Shown here in pieces: positions 18,149 to 27,350 of a stretch of 64,000 nucleotides of DNA (position 1 is its first letter; every line of letters begins with the position of its first letter). The notes beneath the pieces are model-generated. The model was given only the letters and a program-made list of their open reading frames with translations. It had not been told where the DNA came from and searched no databases. This stretch comes from Ohtaekwangia sp036568665 (lineage in GTDB: Bacteria > Bacteroidota > Bacteroidia > Cytophagales > Cyclobacteriaceae): the NCBI RefSeq assembly GCF_036568665.1, contig NZ_DATCSD010000370.1, positions 1 through 64,000 on the forward strand. The letters are read 5' to 3'. The position numbers and the translations under genes are program-made.

Positions 18149-18447
18149 TCTCTATCAAAAAAGAAAATCATTTCTGTTTATTAGGGCAACACCGTAACAA
18201 TAACGCTTATACCCAACCAGCGCTGGTGTATCCTTCACTTGTAAAATGAATGGTCTGCGGTTTGTCAACCATCGGAGCGGTTACAGGCAAGTCGTACAGG
18301 TTTGATGCGTAAGTCTGAAGCTTACTATACCTGTATACGTTCCGGCTTCTCTGTATTGAAACTATAGATAGCTCATGTTTGTGTGAATCGGAAATACTTT
18401 TGCTCCTTGTTTTACCTCGTCATCAACAAACAGGTTATAAAAGCAAA
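18149..18447. other. Intergenic stretch with a possible gene remnant
   Basis: No intact gene. On the minus strand one frame is open from about 18404 to a stop at 18207-18209 and ends in a protein-like sequence containing NLYDLPVTAPMVDKPQ and TIHFTSEGYTSAGWV, but has no usable start. An adjacent frame upstream reads NLFVDDEVKQGAKVFPIH before a TAG. This may be the frameshifted 3' end of a decayed gene. I do not recognise the family. Confidence 0.3.
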
Positions 18448-18475
18448 AGCCCGCTGATTATGCGACCAGCGGGCT
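18448..18475 (-). terminator. Terminator of the RND efflux operon
   Basis: Perfect 9-bp stem AGCCCGCTG/CAGCGGGCT with a 10-nt loop. On the minus strand it is followed by TTTTGCTTTT. It lies 24 nt beyond the stop of the outer-membrane channel gene, in the right place and direction for the operon. Confidence 0.85.
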
Positions 18476-18499
18476 TCTTTATATGCCAGTTATTAATTC

Positions 18500-19942
18500 T
18501 TAATACCAACCGCCACCAAGTGCGCGGTATACATTAACCACTGCATTCAACTGTTGCATTTTGGTTTCAACCAGATCAAATCTTGATTCCAATGCATCAC
18601 GTTGTGTTAACAGAACTTCCATATAGTCTGCACGTGCTGATTTGAACAGGCGTGTAGATATATCGATAGATTGAGTGAGTGCTTCCACCTGTTTTGTTTT
18701 CAGGTTATAGCTGTTCTCCAGGTTGCTGATGTTCGACAACTGGTTCACTACTTCAATGTGTGCATTCAAAATAGTACGTTCGTAATTATATACATTTTGA
18801 ATCTGTTTCGAGGTAGCTGAATAGTAGTATGCCTTTATAGCATTCCGGTTTATCAGCGGAGCCATCAGTTCACCTGCTGCAGAGTATATCAGCGACTCGG
18901 GTGTTCTCATCAGGAAATTCGCATTGAATGCATCGTATCCTATACCTGCCGTAATTCTCAGGTTCGGATAGAAGTTCGCTCTTGCTGATTTAACATCGAG
19001 TTTTGATGCTGCCAGTTCCTGCTCAGCTTGTCTGATATCAGGACGGTTCTGCAAAAGTTGTGATGGTATACCTGAATGTATAGTAACCGGCACGAGATCG
19101 ATGAACGTTTGAGAATTTCTGACAACTGGCTGCGGGAATCTTCCCACCAGGAAGTTAATTCTATTCTCTGTTTCAATGATCTGCTGTGCTATATAGAACT
19201 GACGGCTCTGGTTCTTGAGCACTTCTGCTTCGAACCTGCGCACAGCCAACTCCGTAACTTTAGCAGCCTGCTTCTCCAGCTTTACGATCTCCAACGCATT
19301 TTGCTGAATCTCGATGTTGCGCTTCAATATCTCCAACTGATTATCAAGCGCCATCAACTCGTAATACGAAGTAGCGATCTCTGCGATCATGTTAGTGACC
19401 ATGAAGTTTCTGCCTTCTACAGTGGAAAGATATCTATGTACGGCAGACTTCTTGGCGTTACGCAATTTCTTCCAGATATCCACTTCCCATGATGCATTGG
19501 CACCGAACGCAATGTCGGTTAATGGATCCGGGAATCTTCTTCCGGGAGCAATCTCATCTGTTTCTTCAACAGCACCAGGGCGGGTATAGCGACCCACTTT
19601 CTCAACACCTGCTGCAGCGCCTACGCCAAGAAAGGGCAAGTACTCTCCTTTTCTTGCGCGTATCTCGTTCTGCGCAATGTTGATCTCCTGCATGATGATA
19701 TTATACTCCTGATTGTTTTTCAGGGCAGTATCGATAAGACCAATCAGGTTCGGATCTGTGAAAAATTCTTTCCACTTCAACCGGGCTGTATTGGTAGTAT
19801 CCTGTGCCTGCGAGTTGTTAAAGCCCGCAGGTACAGTTTTATTCTCTGTTCGATGAACCAAAGAAGGTGGTAAACTACAGGCTGATACCAGCAAGAGTAT
19901 AAAGCCTGTTACCAATCCACGTGATATTCTTTTAGTGTGCAT
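18500..19942 (-). CDS. NodT/OprM-type outer-membrane efflux lipoprotein
   Basis: 480 aa from the ATG at 19940-19942 (MHTKRISRGL); another ATG at 19957 is five codons upstream. Lipoprotein signal peptide with lipobox LLVSAC, then two outer-membrane-efflux repeats rich in long helices (about 60-275 and 280-480), with WEVDIWKKLRNAKKSA and NRPDIRQAEQELAASKLDVKSARANFYP as family hallmarks (read in parts). It forms the trimeric TolC-like exit duct of the tripartite pump. Its start overlaps the end of the RND transporter gene. Confidence 0.95.
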   Translation of the reverse strand: MHTKRISRGLVTGFILLLVSACSLPPSLVHRTENKTVPAGFNNSQAQDTTNTARLKWKEFFTDPNLIGLIDTALKNNQEYNIIMQEINIAQNEIRARKGEYLPFLGVGAAAGVEKVGRYTRPGAVEETDEIAPGRRFPDPLTDIAFGANASWEVDIWKKLRNAKKSAVHRYLSTVEGRNFMVTNMIAEIATSYYELMALDNQLEILKRNIEIQQNALEIVKLEKQAAKVTELAVRRFEAEVLKNQSRQFYIAQQIIETENRINFLVGRFPQPVVRNSQTFIDLVPVTIHSGIPSQLLQNRPDIRQAEQELAASKLDVKSARANFYPNLRITAGIGYDAFNANFLMRTPESLIYSAAGELMAPLINRNAIKAYYYSATSKQIQNVYNYERTILNAHIEVVNQLSNISNLENSYNLKTKQVEALTQSIDISTRLFKSARADYMEVLLTQRDALESRFDLVETKMQQLNAVVNVYRALGGGWY

Positions 19943-22900
19943 TGTCTTCGCTCTCATTAGATTGGGGAAAACTATCCATTTGATGTACCAGATTTTCAGT
20001 CAGAGAATCTTCGTCTTCATCTCTGATTAACTTCCGTCCTTCTGCAAGTCTACCGAAGATATAGTATAGACCAGGGACTATAATTACCCCGAAGATTGTA
20101 CCGAACAACATACCTCCGAGTGCAGACGAACCAATGGTACGGTTTCCTATAGCACCCGCGCCATGCGCCAGTACCAGCGGAATCAAACCAGCAATAAAAG
20201 CGAATGATGTCATCAAGATAGGACGGAAACGAACTTTGGCACCTTCAATAGCAGCTTCCAATACAGTAGCGCCCTGATGGTGTTTCTGCATCGCGAATTC
20301 CACGATCAACACCGCGTTCTTACCCAACAGACCGACCAGCATGACTAGCCCCACCTGCGCATATATATCGTTCGCGAGTCCCATCGACTTGATCAACATG
20401 AATGACCCGAACACCCCGGCCGGCAGTGAAAGCACAACTGCCAATGGAATGATAAAGCTTTCATATTGTGCAGCAAGTACCAGGTATACGAATGCCAACA
20501 CGATGAGGAATATAACAACTGCTTCATTACCACGTCTCACTTCGTCATACGAAAGTGCAGCCCAGTCAATGTCATATCCGCGAGGTAATGTTTTAGCAGC
20601 CACTTCTTTTACAGCAGCAATCGCTTCACCAGAGCTGTATCCAGGTGCTGGACCTCCTCTGATGGCTGCAGTGTTATACATATTAAAGCGGTTGATCTCG
20701 TTAGCACCCTGCTTCTTCTTGATTTTCATGAAGGCAGAGAAAGGCACCATTTCACCTTTATCGTTCTTCACCCAAAGATTCAATACATCCTTAGGAAGTT
20801 GTCTGAACTCAGGCGCAGCCTGCACAAACACTTTGAAGAAACGCTGATACTTGATGAAACCAAGTTCGTATGTACTACCTACAAAGATGGAGAGTGTGTT
20901 CATGGCATTACCAATAGATACTCCCTTTTGCATCGCCAATTGATTGTCGATCTCAATTTCATATTGAGGATAGTTGGCACTGAAGAACGTGAACAAGCCG
21001 GTGAGCTCTTTGCGCTTCTCCAGTTGCTCCATAAATTCGTTCTTCACTCTTTCAAGATCATCGTACGTACCATCCGGATTTTTATCCAGAAGCTGTAACG
21101 CAAAACCACCTGCGGCACCGAAACCTGGTACTGCCGGAGGATCGAAAAATTCGATGGTAGCACCCGGGAGTTGCTTGGAGATTTCTTCCAGTTCCAGGGT
21201 AATTTCCTGTACGGTATGTTCACGTTCTGACCAAGGCTTTAAGTTGATCAAACACGTAGCCGCGTTCGATCCACGACCTTCGGTAAGTACTTCATATCCT
21301 GCAATGGATGATACCGATTTAACTCCTTCAACTTTCTGAATCAGTTTCTGAAGCTGAAGTGAAATATCGTTGGTACGTTCCAGCGTAGATCCGGGAGGTG
21401 TCTGCACAATTGCATATAGCATACCCTGGTCTTCACTTGGAATGAAACCCGAAGGCAGGTTGCTGGCAACTGCAATAATACCGGCACTGAAAGCCAGCCA
21501 AAGCCCGATGGTTACCCACCTGCGGTGTGCGATTTTCTTCAGCACCCACACATACTTATCTGTTACTTTTTCAAATCCGCTGTTGAAGCTATCAATGAAT
21601 CGGTTAAATATATTTCTTGATCGTGGCTGGCCATGCGTATTCTTCAGGATCATCGCGCAAAGCACAGGAGTTAATGTCAACGCCACGAGACCGGAAAGAA
21701 TGATAGAGCTGGCCATGGTGATGGAGAACTGACGATAGAATACACCCACCGGACCAGACATGAAAGCAATAGGCACGAACACTGCAGTCATCAACAATGT
21801 GATGGCAATAACGGCACCACTGATTTCACCCAAAACTTTTTGTACGGCTTTATAAGGCGTGAGATGCTCTTCGTGCATTTTGGCGTGCACCGCTTCCACC
21901 ACCACAATCGCATCATCCACCACAATACCAATCGCCAATACAATGGCAAACAGTGTGATCATGTTCATCGTGAGCCCGAATGCCTGCATGAAAATGAAAG
22001 CACCGATAAGGGAGATAGGCACAGCCAGTGTTGGAATCAATGTAGATCTCCAGTCACCCAGGAAGATGAACACCACCAATGCCACCAGGATAAAGGCATC
22101 TCTTAATGTGTGAATTACGTTTTCTGTTGACGCATCCAAAAACTGCGATACATCATAGCTCACTTCGATTTGCATCCCCGGAGGGAAGTCTTTCTTCAAC
22201 GCTTCCAGTTTTTTCTTCACGTTCTCAATTACCTGGCTGGCGTTACTACCATAGGTTTGCTTGAGCACGATAGCGGCAGAAGGATAACCGTTGATATTCG
22301 AATATATATCGTAATACTCGCTACCCAGATTAACAGTAGCAACGTCTTTCAGACGAAGCAATTCTCCTTTGGAGTTCGCTTTGATGATGACGTTTTCATA
22401 TTCTTTCGGATCGCTGTAACGGTCGGAATAAGCCAATACATATTCCAGCGCTTCGGCACGCTTGGAGTCACCACGACCGATACGACCGGGCTTACCAATG
22501 ATACTCTGATCGGCCAGTGCTTCCATCACTTCATCGGGTGATATAGCATAGGCGCGCATACGTTCCGGATTCAGCCACACACGCATCGCATATTGGCGGC
22601 TACCAAGAATACGTGCCTGACCAATACCATTGATACGTTGTAATTCAGGAATCATCGTAACCCCTGCATAGTTGAACAAGAATTTCATGTTGGCATTCTT
22701 GTCGGTACTATACAAGTTCACATACATCAACATACTTGGGATTACCGGTGTGATAATTACCCCTTCGCGTTGTACGAGTTCAGGTAATCGGTTTCGCACC
22801 TGCTCCACACGGTTGGATACCTGTACCAGTGCCTGGTTGATATCCGTACCCGGTTCAAAGATTACCTGCACGTTAGCTTCACCCGCACTGGTAGCATCGG

Positions 22901-23138
22901 ATGACATATAGCGCATACCCCACGCACCGTTGATAGCCTGTTCTATAGGAATGATAACAGACTCAGTGAGCGTTTTTGCGCTGGCTCCCGGATAAGATGC
23001 AGACACCATTACCACAGGTGGTGCAATAGACGGGAACTGCGAGGTAGGCAGTGTATTGATAGCCAGCACCCCCAAGAAAATAATCACGAGTGATAGTACT
23101 ATCGCGAGTACCGGCCTTTTTAGAAATGCATTAAACAT
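19932..23138 (-). CDS. RND multidrug efflux transporter, HAE1/AcrB type
   Basis: 1068 aa, close to the usual 1040-1050 plus a short acidic C-terminal tail. Twelve membrane helices are split by two large periplasmic loops. N-terminal MFNAFLKRPVLAIVLSLVIIFLG; TM4 holds the proton-relay pair in IVLAIGIVVDDAIVVVEAV, with the partner Lys/Thr region in LVGLLGKNAVLIVEFA (patterns read in parts). It is the proton-driven inner-membrane pump, a trimer working with the membrane fusion protein at 23166 and the channel at 18500. Substrate range cannot be read from sequence. Confidence 0.97.
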   Translation of the reverse strand: MFNAFLKRPVLAIVLSLVIIFLGVLAINTLPTSQFPSIAPPVVMVSASYPGASAKTLTESVIIPIEQAINGAWGMRYMSSDATSAGEANVQVIFEPGTDINQALVQVSNRVEQVRNRLPELVQREGVIITPVIPSMLMYVNLYSTDKNANMKFLFNYAGVTMIPELQRINGIGQARILGSRQYAMRVWLNPERMRAYAISPDEVMEALADQSIIGKPGRIGRGDSKRAEALEYVLAYSDRYSDPKEYENVIIKANSKGELLRLKDVATVNLGSEYYDIYSNINGYPSAAIVLKQTYGSNASQVIENVKKKLEALKKDFPPGMQIEVSYDVSQFLDASTENVIHTLRDAFILVALVVFIFLGDWRSTLIPTLAVPISLIGAFIFMQAFGLTMNMITLFAIVLAIGIVVDDAIVVVEAVHAKMHEEHLTPYKAVQKVLGEISGAVIAITLLMTAVFVPIAFMSGPVGVFYRQFSITMASSIILSGLVALTLTPVLCAMILKNTHGQPRSRNIFNRFIDSFNSGFEKVTDKYVWVLKKIAHRRWVTIGLWLAFSAGIIAVASNLPSGFIPSEDQGMLYAIVQTPPGSTLERTNDISLQLQKLIQKVEGVKSVSSIAGYEVLTEGRGSNAATCLINLKPWSEREHTVQEITLELEEISKQLPGATIEFFDPPAVPGFGAAGGFALQLLDKNPDGTYDDLERVKNEFMEQLEKRKELTGLFTFFSANYPQYEIEIDNQLAMQKGVSIGNAMNTLSIFVGSTYELGFIKYQRFFKVFVQAAPEFRQLPKDVLNLWVKNDKGEMVPFSAFMKIKKKQGANEINRFNMYNTAAIRGGPAPGYSSGEAIAAVKEVAAKTLPRGYDIDWAALSYDEVRRGNEAVVIFLIVLAFVYLVLAAQYESFIIPLAVVLSLPAGVFGSFMLIKSMGLANDIYAQVGLVMLVGLLGKNAVLIVEFAMQKHHQGATVLEAAIEGAKVRFRPILMTSFAFIAGLIPLVLAHGAGAIGNRTIGSSALGGMLFGTIFGVIIVPGLYYIFGRLAEGRKLIRDEDEDSLTENLVHQMDSFPQSNESEDNAH

Positions 23139-23165
23139 TGTATTTCCTTTTAAATGAAAGTGGAA

Positions 23166-24251
23166 TTATTCGACATAAACTTTCAAGCGAGGAAGAACTG
23201 TCTTCATATCCTCAAACTTGTACTCTCCAATCTTCTCTTCGTTTCTCACTTTGCGAATACCTTCCAGCATAATCTTATCGCTTTCAGTCAAGCCTGATGA
23301 AATAACATACAAATCAGGCATCTCGGCAGCAATAGTAATTTCTCTCTGACGGATGACGTGGTCTTTGTCCACAACGAAAACATATTTCTTTTCCAATACT
23401 TCAAAAGTTGCCTTTTGCGGAATGATCAATGCATTCTTTAACGGAGCTGTGGCAATCACATTACCTGTTTCACCATGTCTCAGCAGTCCCTTAGGATTAG
23501 GAAATGTAGCTCTGAAAGCAATGTTTCCTGTTTCATTATTAAAGTCTGCTTCAATGGTCTTTACTGTACCGGCATAAGGGAACATTTCATTGTTCGCCAT
23601 CTGAAGATTTACTTTCATCAGGCTGTCTTTCTTCTGCGTTGCCTTGTAGGTCAGGTACTCAGCTTCCGGTACATTGAAGTAAACCCACATCTCACTGTTA
23701 TCTGACAGTGTAGTGAGCAGGTCGCCTTCTTCTACCAAGCTTCCCAATCGCACCTGGAAGCGGTCCATGATTCCATCAAAAGGAGCTTTGATCTCTGTGA
23801 AACCCAGATGAACCTGAGCCAGCGACATTTCTGCTTTTGCTTTGTCATATTTTGCTTTAGCCAATGCCAGTTCGTTGGGCGATACTACATTGCTATCAGC
23901 CAGTTGCTTGGTATTTTTATATTCAATCTCTGCAAACTTGGCTTCTGCTTCGGCCTTCTGCACCTCAGCTTTGTAAAGCAACGGCATGATCTGAAACATC
24001 ATCTGCCCTTTCTTCACACTCTTACCTTCATCTACATATATATTCTGCAGATAGCCTCTCTCCAACGCCCGCAGTTCAATGTGTTGTATAGCTCGGATTT
24101 GACATACGTACGAACGGTTAACCAGTGTGTCCTTCTTCATAGGGCTGGTAACCAAAAAGTTGTACTCTTCTTCCTTTTCTTCTTTTTTAGAATGGCAACC
24201 TGTAAAACATAACAGGGCGCACAAGTTCATGAAAATGAGAATTTTCCTCAT
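23166..24251 (-). CDS. Efflux membrane fusion lipoprotein, AcrA type
   Basis: 361 aa from the ATG at 24249-24251 (MRKILIFMNLCALLCFTGC), which puts a lipobox at residue 19; a longer reading to 24350 would hide it. It has biotinyl-lipoyl halves around a helical hairpin (PLLYKAEVQKAEAEAKFAEIEYKNTKQLADSNVVSPNEL region, about 80-140), then KAPFDGIMDRFQVRLGSLVEEGD and a beta-barrel domain (patterns read in parts). First gene of the MFP-RND-OMF operon; 27 nt separate it from the pump gene. Confidence 0.94.
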   Translation of the reverse strand: MRKILIFMNLCALLCFTGCHSKKEEKEEEYNFLVTSPMKKDTLVNRSYVCQIRAIQHIELRALERGYLQNIYVDEGKSVKKGQMMFQIMPLLYKAEVQKAEAEAKFAEIEYKNTKQLADSNVVSPNELALAKAKYDKAKAEMSLAQVHLGFTEIKAPFDGIMDRFQVRLGSLVEEGDLLTTLSDNSEMWVYFNVPEAEYLTYKATQKKDSLMKVNLQMANNEMFPYAGTVKTIEADFNNETGNIAFRATFPNPKGLLRHGETGNVIATAPLKNALIIPQKATFEVLEKKYVFVVDKDHVIRQREITIAAEMPDLYVISSGLTESDKIMLEGIRKVRNEEKIGEYKFEDMKTVLPRLKVYVE

Positions 24252-24427
24252 AATAATTTGCTCTTTTAAAAACAGATACGGTTTGTTACTAAATTCTTTC
24301 AACAGCCGTGTAAACGTATATATAGTCTGTAGGCCCTTTTGCTTATGCAACCGGACTGGCCGTAAAAAATTTCATAGTGGAAGGTCAGGAGGCAAACTCA
24401 ATTGCCTTCTTCATAAGTCCTTATACA

Positions 24428-24850
24428 TCATATCCGGATTACCTGAAGTATCAGATACCGGTTTGATGAAGTACTGGAAAAGTCGTTATTGAAAGGTAAG
24501 ACTTTTTTAGTGTAGCTGAAAAAATACCCGTGGGTTTGAGCAAACAAAATGGAAACAATGTAGCTGCTGCTCTCTAAACGTTTTTTGAAAGAGATCGACT
24601 CATCGTCTTCTTCTTCTCGAATTTCGGTAACATCTATTGTGAAAACTTCCTTTTTCCGATCGGATGAAGCTGACCGGATCATTAACGCGAGGCTTCTTTG
24701 CTCAGCATCGAAGATGGCTTGTGCTGGCGCACCAGGAAGTACTGCCGAAGAGTCGTGAATATAGTCTCCCTGCTTCTCAGCATGTAGTTGGCTAAATCCG
24801 GTTAGGTGGATGCCCAAAAGCAGAAAAACTCTAACTAGAAACTTCTTCAT
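24428..24850 (-). CDS. Small secreted protein of unknown function
   Basis: 140 aa from the ATG at 24848-24850 (MKKFLVRVFLLLGIHLTG), giving a signal peptide of about 20 residues ending GFSQ. The rest is mixed, with an acidic stretch REEEDDESISF near 80-90 and a Tyr/Phe-rich part (SYIVSILFAQTHGYFFSY). No family recognised. It lies 176 nt upstream of the efflux operon on the same strand and is probably separately transcribed. Confidence 0.55.
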   Translation of the reverse strand: MKKFLVRVFLLLGIHLTGFSQLHAEKQGDYIHDSSAVLPGAPAQAIFDAEQRSLALMIRSASSDRKKEVFTIDVTEIREEEDDESISFKKRLESSSYIVSILFAQTHGYFFSYTKKVLPFNNDFSSTSSNRYLILQVIRI

Positions 24851-25208
24851 CGAGTCGCGAATGTATGTAAAGATGATTGTAAAGGCAAGCATCAAAAATG
24901 CAGGCGGATGTAATTAACGATTGCGATGGCATCTATTTACGCATCCTGATGTAAAAAAGTTTTTCAAACAAATGTATATAGCTGAAAAATGCTGCAAGGT
25001 AAATGAAAAGTAAGTATCTGAAGAATACGTTTATCAACAATTTATTACTCTATCATACAACGTGATGGCTACCAGCGCAGTAAAATTACTCACCGGTAGC
25101 CTTGAAGTTTCTTAAGGAAATTTTAAGCACACCTATAGTAAGTGTGCATATAGTAAAGAAGTCATTTTGCTGCTATACTTCTCCCCTGGCCTGATGATAT
25201 TATCCTTT
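24851..25208. other. Intergenic stretch with two small hairpins
   Basis: No gene seen. GGCTACC (25067-25073) pairs with GGTAGCC (25095-25101), with an inner AGTAA/TTACT pair. GCACAC and GTGTGC (about 25127-25147) form a second hairpin. Both lie downstream of the minus-strand SRPBCC pair and could end its transcript, but neither has a convincing T-run. Confidence 0.4.
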
Positions 25209-25688
25209 TTAATCTTTGACTTTTACCTGCCCTCCCACCTCCCTGGGAGTAGGTTTACCTTTACCTGTAGCCATCAGACTATATAAACTCTCCTGTATAT
25301 ATTGGCTCCACGCACCAGAGCAGGCATCATAACATTCAATGTTAGGCACTAAACCAACATGCGTAAAGTCTACCTTGGTTTTGTTGCCAATCTCTGAGAG
25401 TTCAAAACTGATACGCGTGTTTGTCCATTCTTTTTTATCGCGAATAAAATTTAGCCTGCTGTCCGTTACCAGCCACACTACTTTCTTATCAGGTATAAAC
25501 TCAATCAGTTTTTGGGTGGATACATGAACATCGCCAAAGCGAACCGTAAATTCATCATCCAGTTTTTGCGAACCGCCTTCGAAGTTCTCCGTCCACCATA
25601 GAGAAACATGATTAATACAGGCGAACGCTTCCTGCATAGAAGTATTCACTATAAAGCTTATATGAAGATTCTGTGTTTTTGTTTCCAT
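25209..25688 (-). CDS. SRPBCC-domain protein (tandem copy B)
   Basis: 159 aa, START-like fold: SFIVNTSMQEAFACINHVSLWWTENFEGG, then FIPDKKVVWLVTDSRLNFI and a C-terminal helix with SQYIQESLYSLMATGKGKP (patterns read in parts). About half identical by eye to the upstream neighbour at 25695-26192, so the two arose by tandem duplication. Separated from it by 6 nt; divergent from the GlxA-type regulator. Ligand unknown. Confidence 0.88.
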   Translation of the reverse strand: METKTQNLHISFIVNTSMQEAFACINHVSLWWTENFEGGSQKLDDEFTVRFGDVHVSTQKLIEFIPDKKVVWLVTDSRLNFIRDKKEWTNTRISFELSEIGNKTKVDFTHVGLVPNIECYDACSGAWSQYIQESLYSLMATGKGKPTPREVGGQVKVKD

Positions 25689-25694
25689 ACTATA

Positions 25695-26192
25695 TCAATG
25701 ATTTTTATTGGTCAGGTATTCCTCTAACAACGCCTGGTTAAAGCCTCCTTCTTTAGGATTAGGCTCCCCCTTCCCGGTAGCGATCAGGTTACGCAAGCTG
25801 CTTTGTATATAATTTGTCCATGCATCGTGGCATATATCGTAGCACTCGTGAGACGGAACAAGACCATGATGGGTAAAGTGTATCTCGGTCTTGTTATCCT
25901 TACGTGATAGCTCGAAACTGATCTTTGTATTGATCCATTCGCTCTGGTCCTTCACAAAGTTGAAGTAGTTATCAACCACAAGCCATACCACTTTCTTATC
26001 CGGTATAACTTCTATCAATTTCATTCTGGCGATATGCACATCTTTGAAATGATAATGGAACTCGTCATGAAGTTTGGTAGTGCCGCCTTCCACTTCTTCC
26101 GACCACCATCCTTGCACGTTGTTAATGGCACGAAAGGCTTCTGCCGGAGTTTGATCTACCAATATGCTGGTAGTAAAATCAGATGTTGTCAT
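25695..26192 (-). CDS. SRPBCC-domain protein (tandem copy A)
   Basis: 165 aa, START-like fold with FRAINNVQGWWSEEVEGGTTKL near 20-42, VIPDKKVVWLVVDNYFNF and the WTNYIQSSLRNLIATGKGEP helix (patterns read in parts). The Cys pair in HECYDIC is shared with copy B (IECYDAC). First gene of a two-gene unit divergent, across 138 nt, from the GlxA-like regulator, which may control it (inference). Confidence 0.88.
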   Translation of the reverse strand: MTTSDFTTSILVDQTPAEAFRAINNVQGWWSEEVEGGTTKLHDEFHYHFKDVHIARMKLIEVIPDKKVVWLVVDNYFNFVKDQSEWINTKISFELSRKDNKTEIHFTHHGLVPSHECYDICHDAWTNYIQSSLRNLIATGKGEPNPKEGGFNQALLEEYLTNKNH

Positions 26193-26284
26193 TCTTAATT
26201 ATGGGTTTAGTTGTTGCACTTGTGTAGCGTAAAAGTAGAGTCTGAATAAGATTTTGGCCGGGTGCAAAATGGACTTTATAGCGG

Positions 26285-26316
26285 GTTGATTTGGACAACC
26301 GTATCGCGTAGCTTTC
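26285..26316 (+). promoter_or_regulatory. Candidate promoter of the GlxA-type gene
   Basis: TAGCTTTC at 26309-26316 (7 of 8 to TAnnTTTG) with GTTG at 26285-26288, 20 nt upstream. It lies 14 nt before the start codon. Confidence 0.4.
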
Positions 26317-26330
26317 GTTAAATTTTTGCT

Positions 26331-27311
26331 ATGAAAGACGTAATCATCCTGGCACCAAAAGGTAATATCAACCTAAGCAGTATAACCGGTTCGTTTCAGA
26401 TACTGGCACGCGCCAATGATGTCTGGCAAAAGATGGGAAACCCCGCCAGGATAAAAGTATATATAGCCAGTTCTGAAACAGAGTTGAAACTGGATGCGGG
26501 CTTCTTCTCTATATATCCACTTGATATTAACGATATAAAAAAAGCAGATTTGGTTATTATACCTTCGCTCAATCACGATTACGACAACATCATTAAAAAC
26601 AACCAGGATCTTATTGCATGGATTAACCGGCAGTATAAGAACGGTGCCGAAGTAGCGAGTATATGTACCGGTGCATTTTTACTCGCAGCCACCGGTCTGC
26701 TGGAAGGCAAAGCCTGCTCCACGCATTGGAATGCTGCCAGTGATTTCAGACGGCTGTTCCCCAATGTAAATCTTCATGTTGATAAACTGATCACTGCCGA
26801 ACCGGGTATATATACCAATGGTGGTGCCTACTCTTTCCTGAACCTCATTCTCTTCCTGGTTGAAAAATACTTCGACCGGCAGATCGCTATACTTTGCTCC
26901 AAAGTTTTTCAGATTGATATTGAGCGATCACTGCAATCGCCCTTCTCTATTTTTCAAATACAGAAGAACCATGGAGATGAACTGGTCAGCAAAGCGCAAA
27001 CCTATATTGAAGAAAACCTCACGGCAAAAATCTCCTTCGAAGAGCTGGCTTCGAAGCTGGCCATCAGCAGACGAAACTTCGACAGGCGTTTTATCAAGGC
27101 GACTGGTAATACTCCGGTAGAATATTTACAACGTGTAAAAGTAGAAGCAGCGAAGCGAACATTGGAAAAAGGCAGGAAGAGTATATTTGAAGTCATGAGC
27201 GAAGTAGGCTACTCAGACGATAAAGCTTTCCGGGAGATCTTTAAAAAGATAACCGGCCTGTCTCCCTTAGACTATCGGGCACGCTTTAACCAGGAACCGG
27301 TTTTAAATTAG
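26331..27311 (+). CDS. GlxA-family AraC regulator with DJ-1/PfpI sensor domain
   Basis: 326 aa. Residues 1-190 form a DJ-1/PfpI-like domain (VIILAPKGNINLSSI, nucleophile elbow VASICTGAFLLAATGLL, STHWNAASDFRRLFPN), and residues about 225-320 an AraC HTH with SFEELASKLAISRRNFDRRFIKATGNTP and YSDDKAFREIFKKITGLSP (patterns read in parts). GlxA-type proteins regulate small-molecule metabolism through the amidotransferase-like domain; the ligand here is unknown. Divergent from the tandem SRPBCC genes. Confidence 0.94.
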   Translation: MKDVIILAPKGNINLSSITGSFQILARANDVWQKMGNPARIKVYIASSETELKLDAGFFSIYPLDINDIKKADLVIIPSLNHDYDNIIKNNQDLIAWINRQYKNGAEVASICTGAFLLAATGLLEGKACSTHWNAASDFRRLFPNVNLHVDKLITAEPGIYTNGGAYSFLNLILFLVEKYFDRQIAILCSKVFQIDIERSLQSPFSIFQIQKNHGDELVSKAQTYIEENLTAKISFEELASKLAISRRNFDRRFIKATGNTPVEYLQRVKVEAAKRTLEKGRKSIFEVMSEVGYSDDKAFREIFKKITGLSPLDYRARFNQEPVLN

Positions 27312-27332
27312 CATAACGATCATGTAGCTTTG
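27302..27332 (+). promoter_or_regulatory. Promoter of the Crp/Fnr gene
   Basis: TTTA (27302-27305), 19 nt, then TAGCTTTG (27325-27332), an exact TAnnTTTG. It lies 18 nt before ATG 27351 and covers the earlier TTG at 27330, which argues for the ATG start. Confidence 0.6.
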
Positions 27333-27350
27333 CTAACATTTACTTCAGCT

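Noticed and set aside
20341..20847. 168-codon plus-strand frame in the RND gene
   Set aside because: Antisense shadow of the pump gene; low-complexity Ser/Thr/Ala composition typical of reverse-strand reads.
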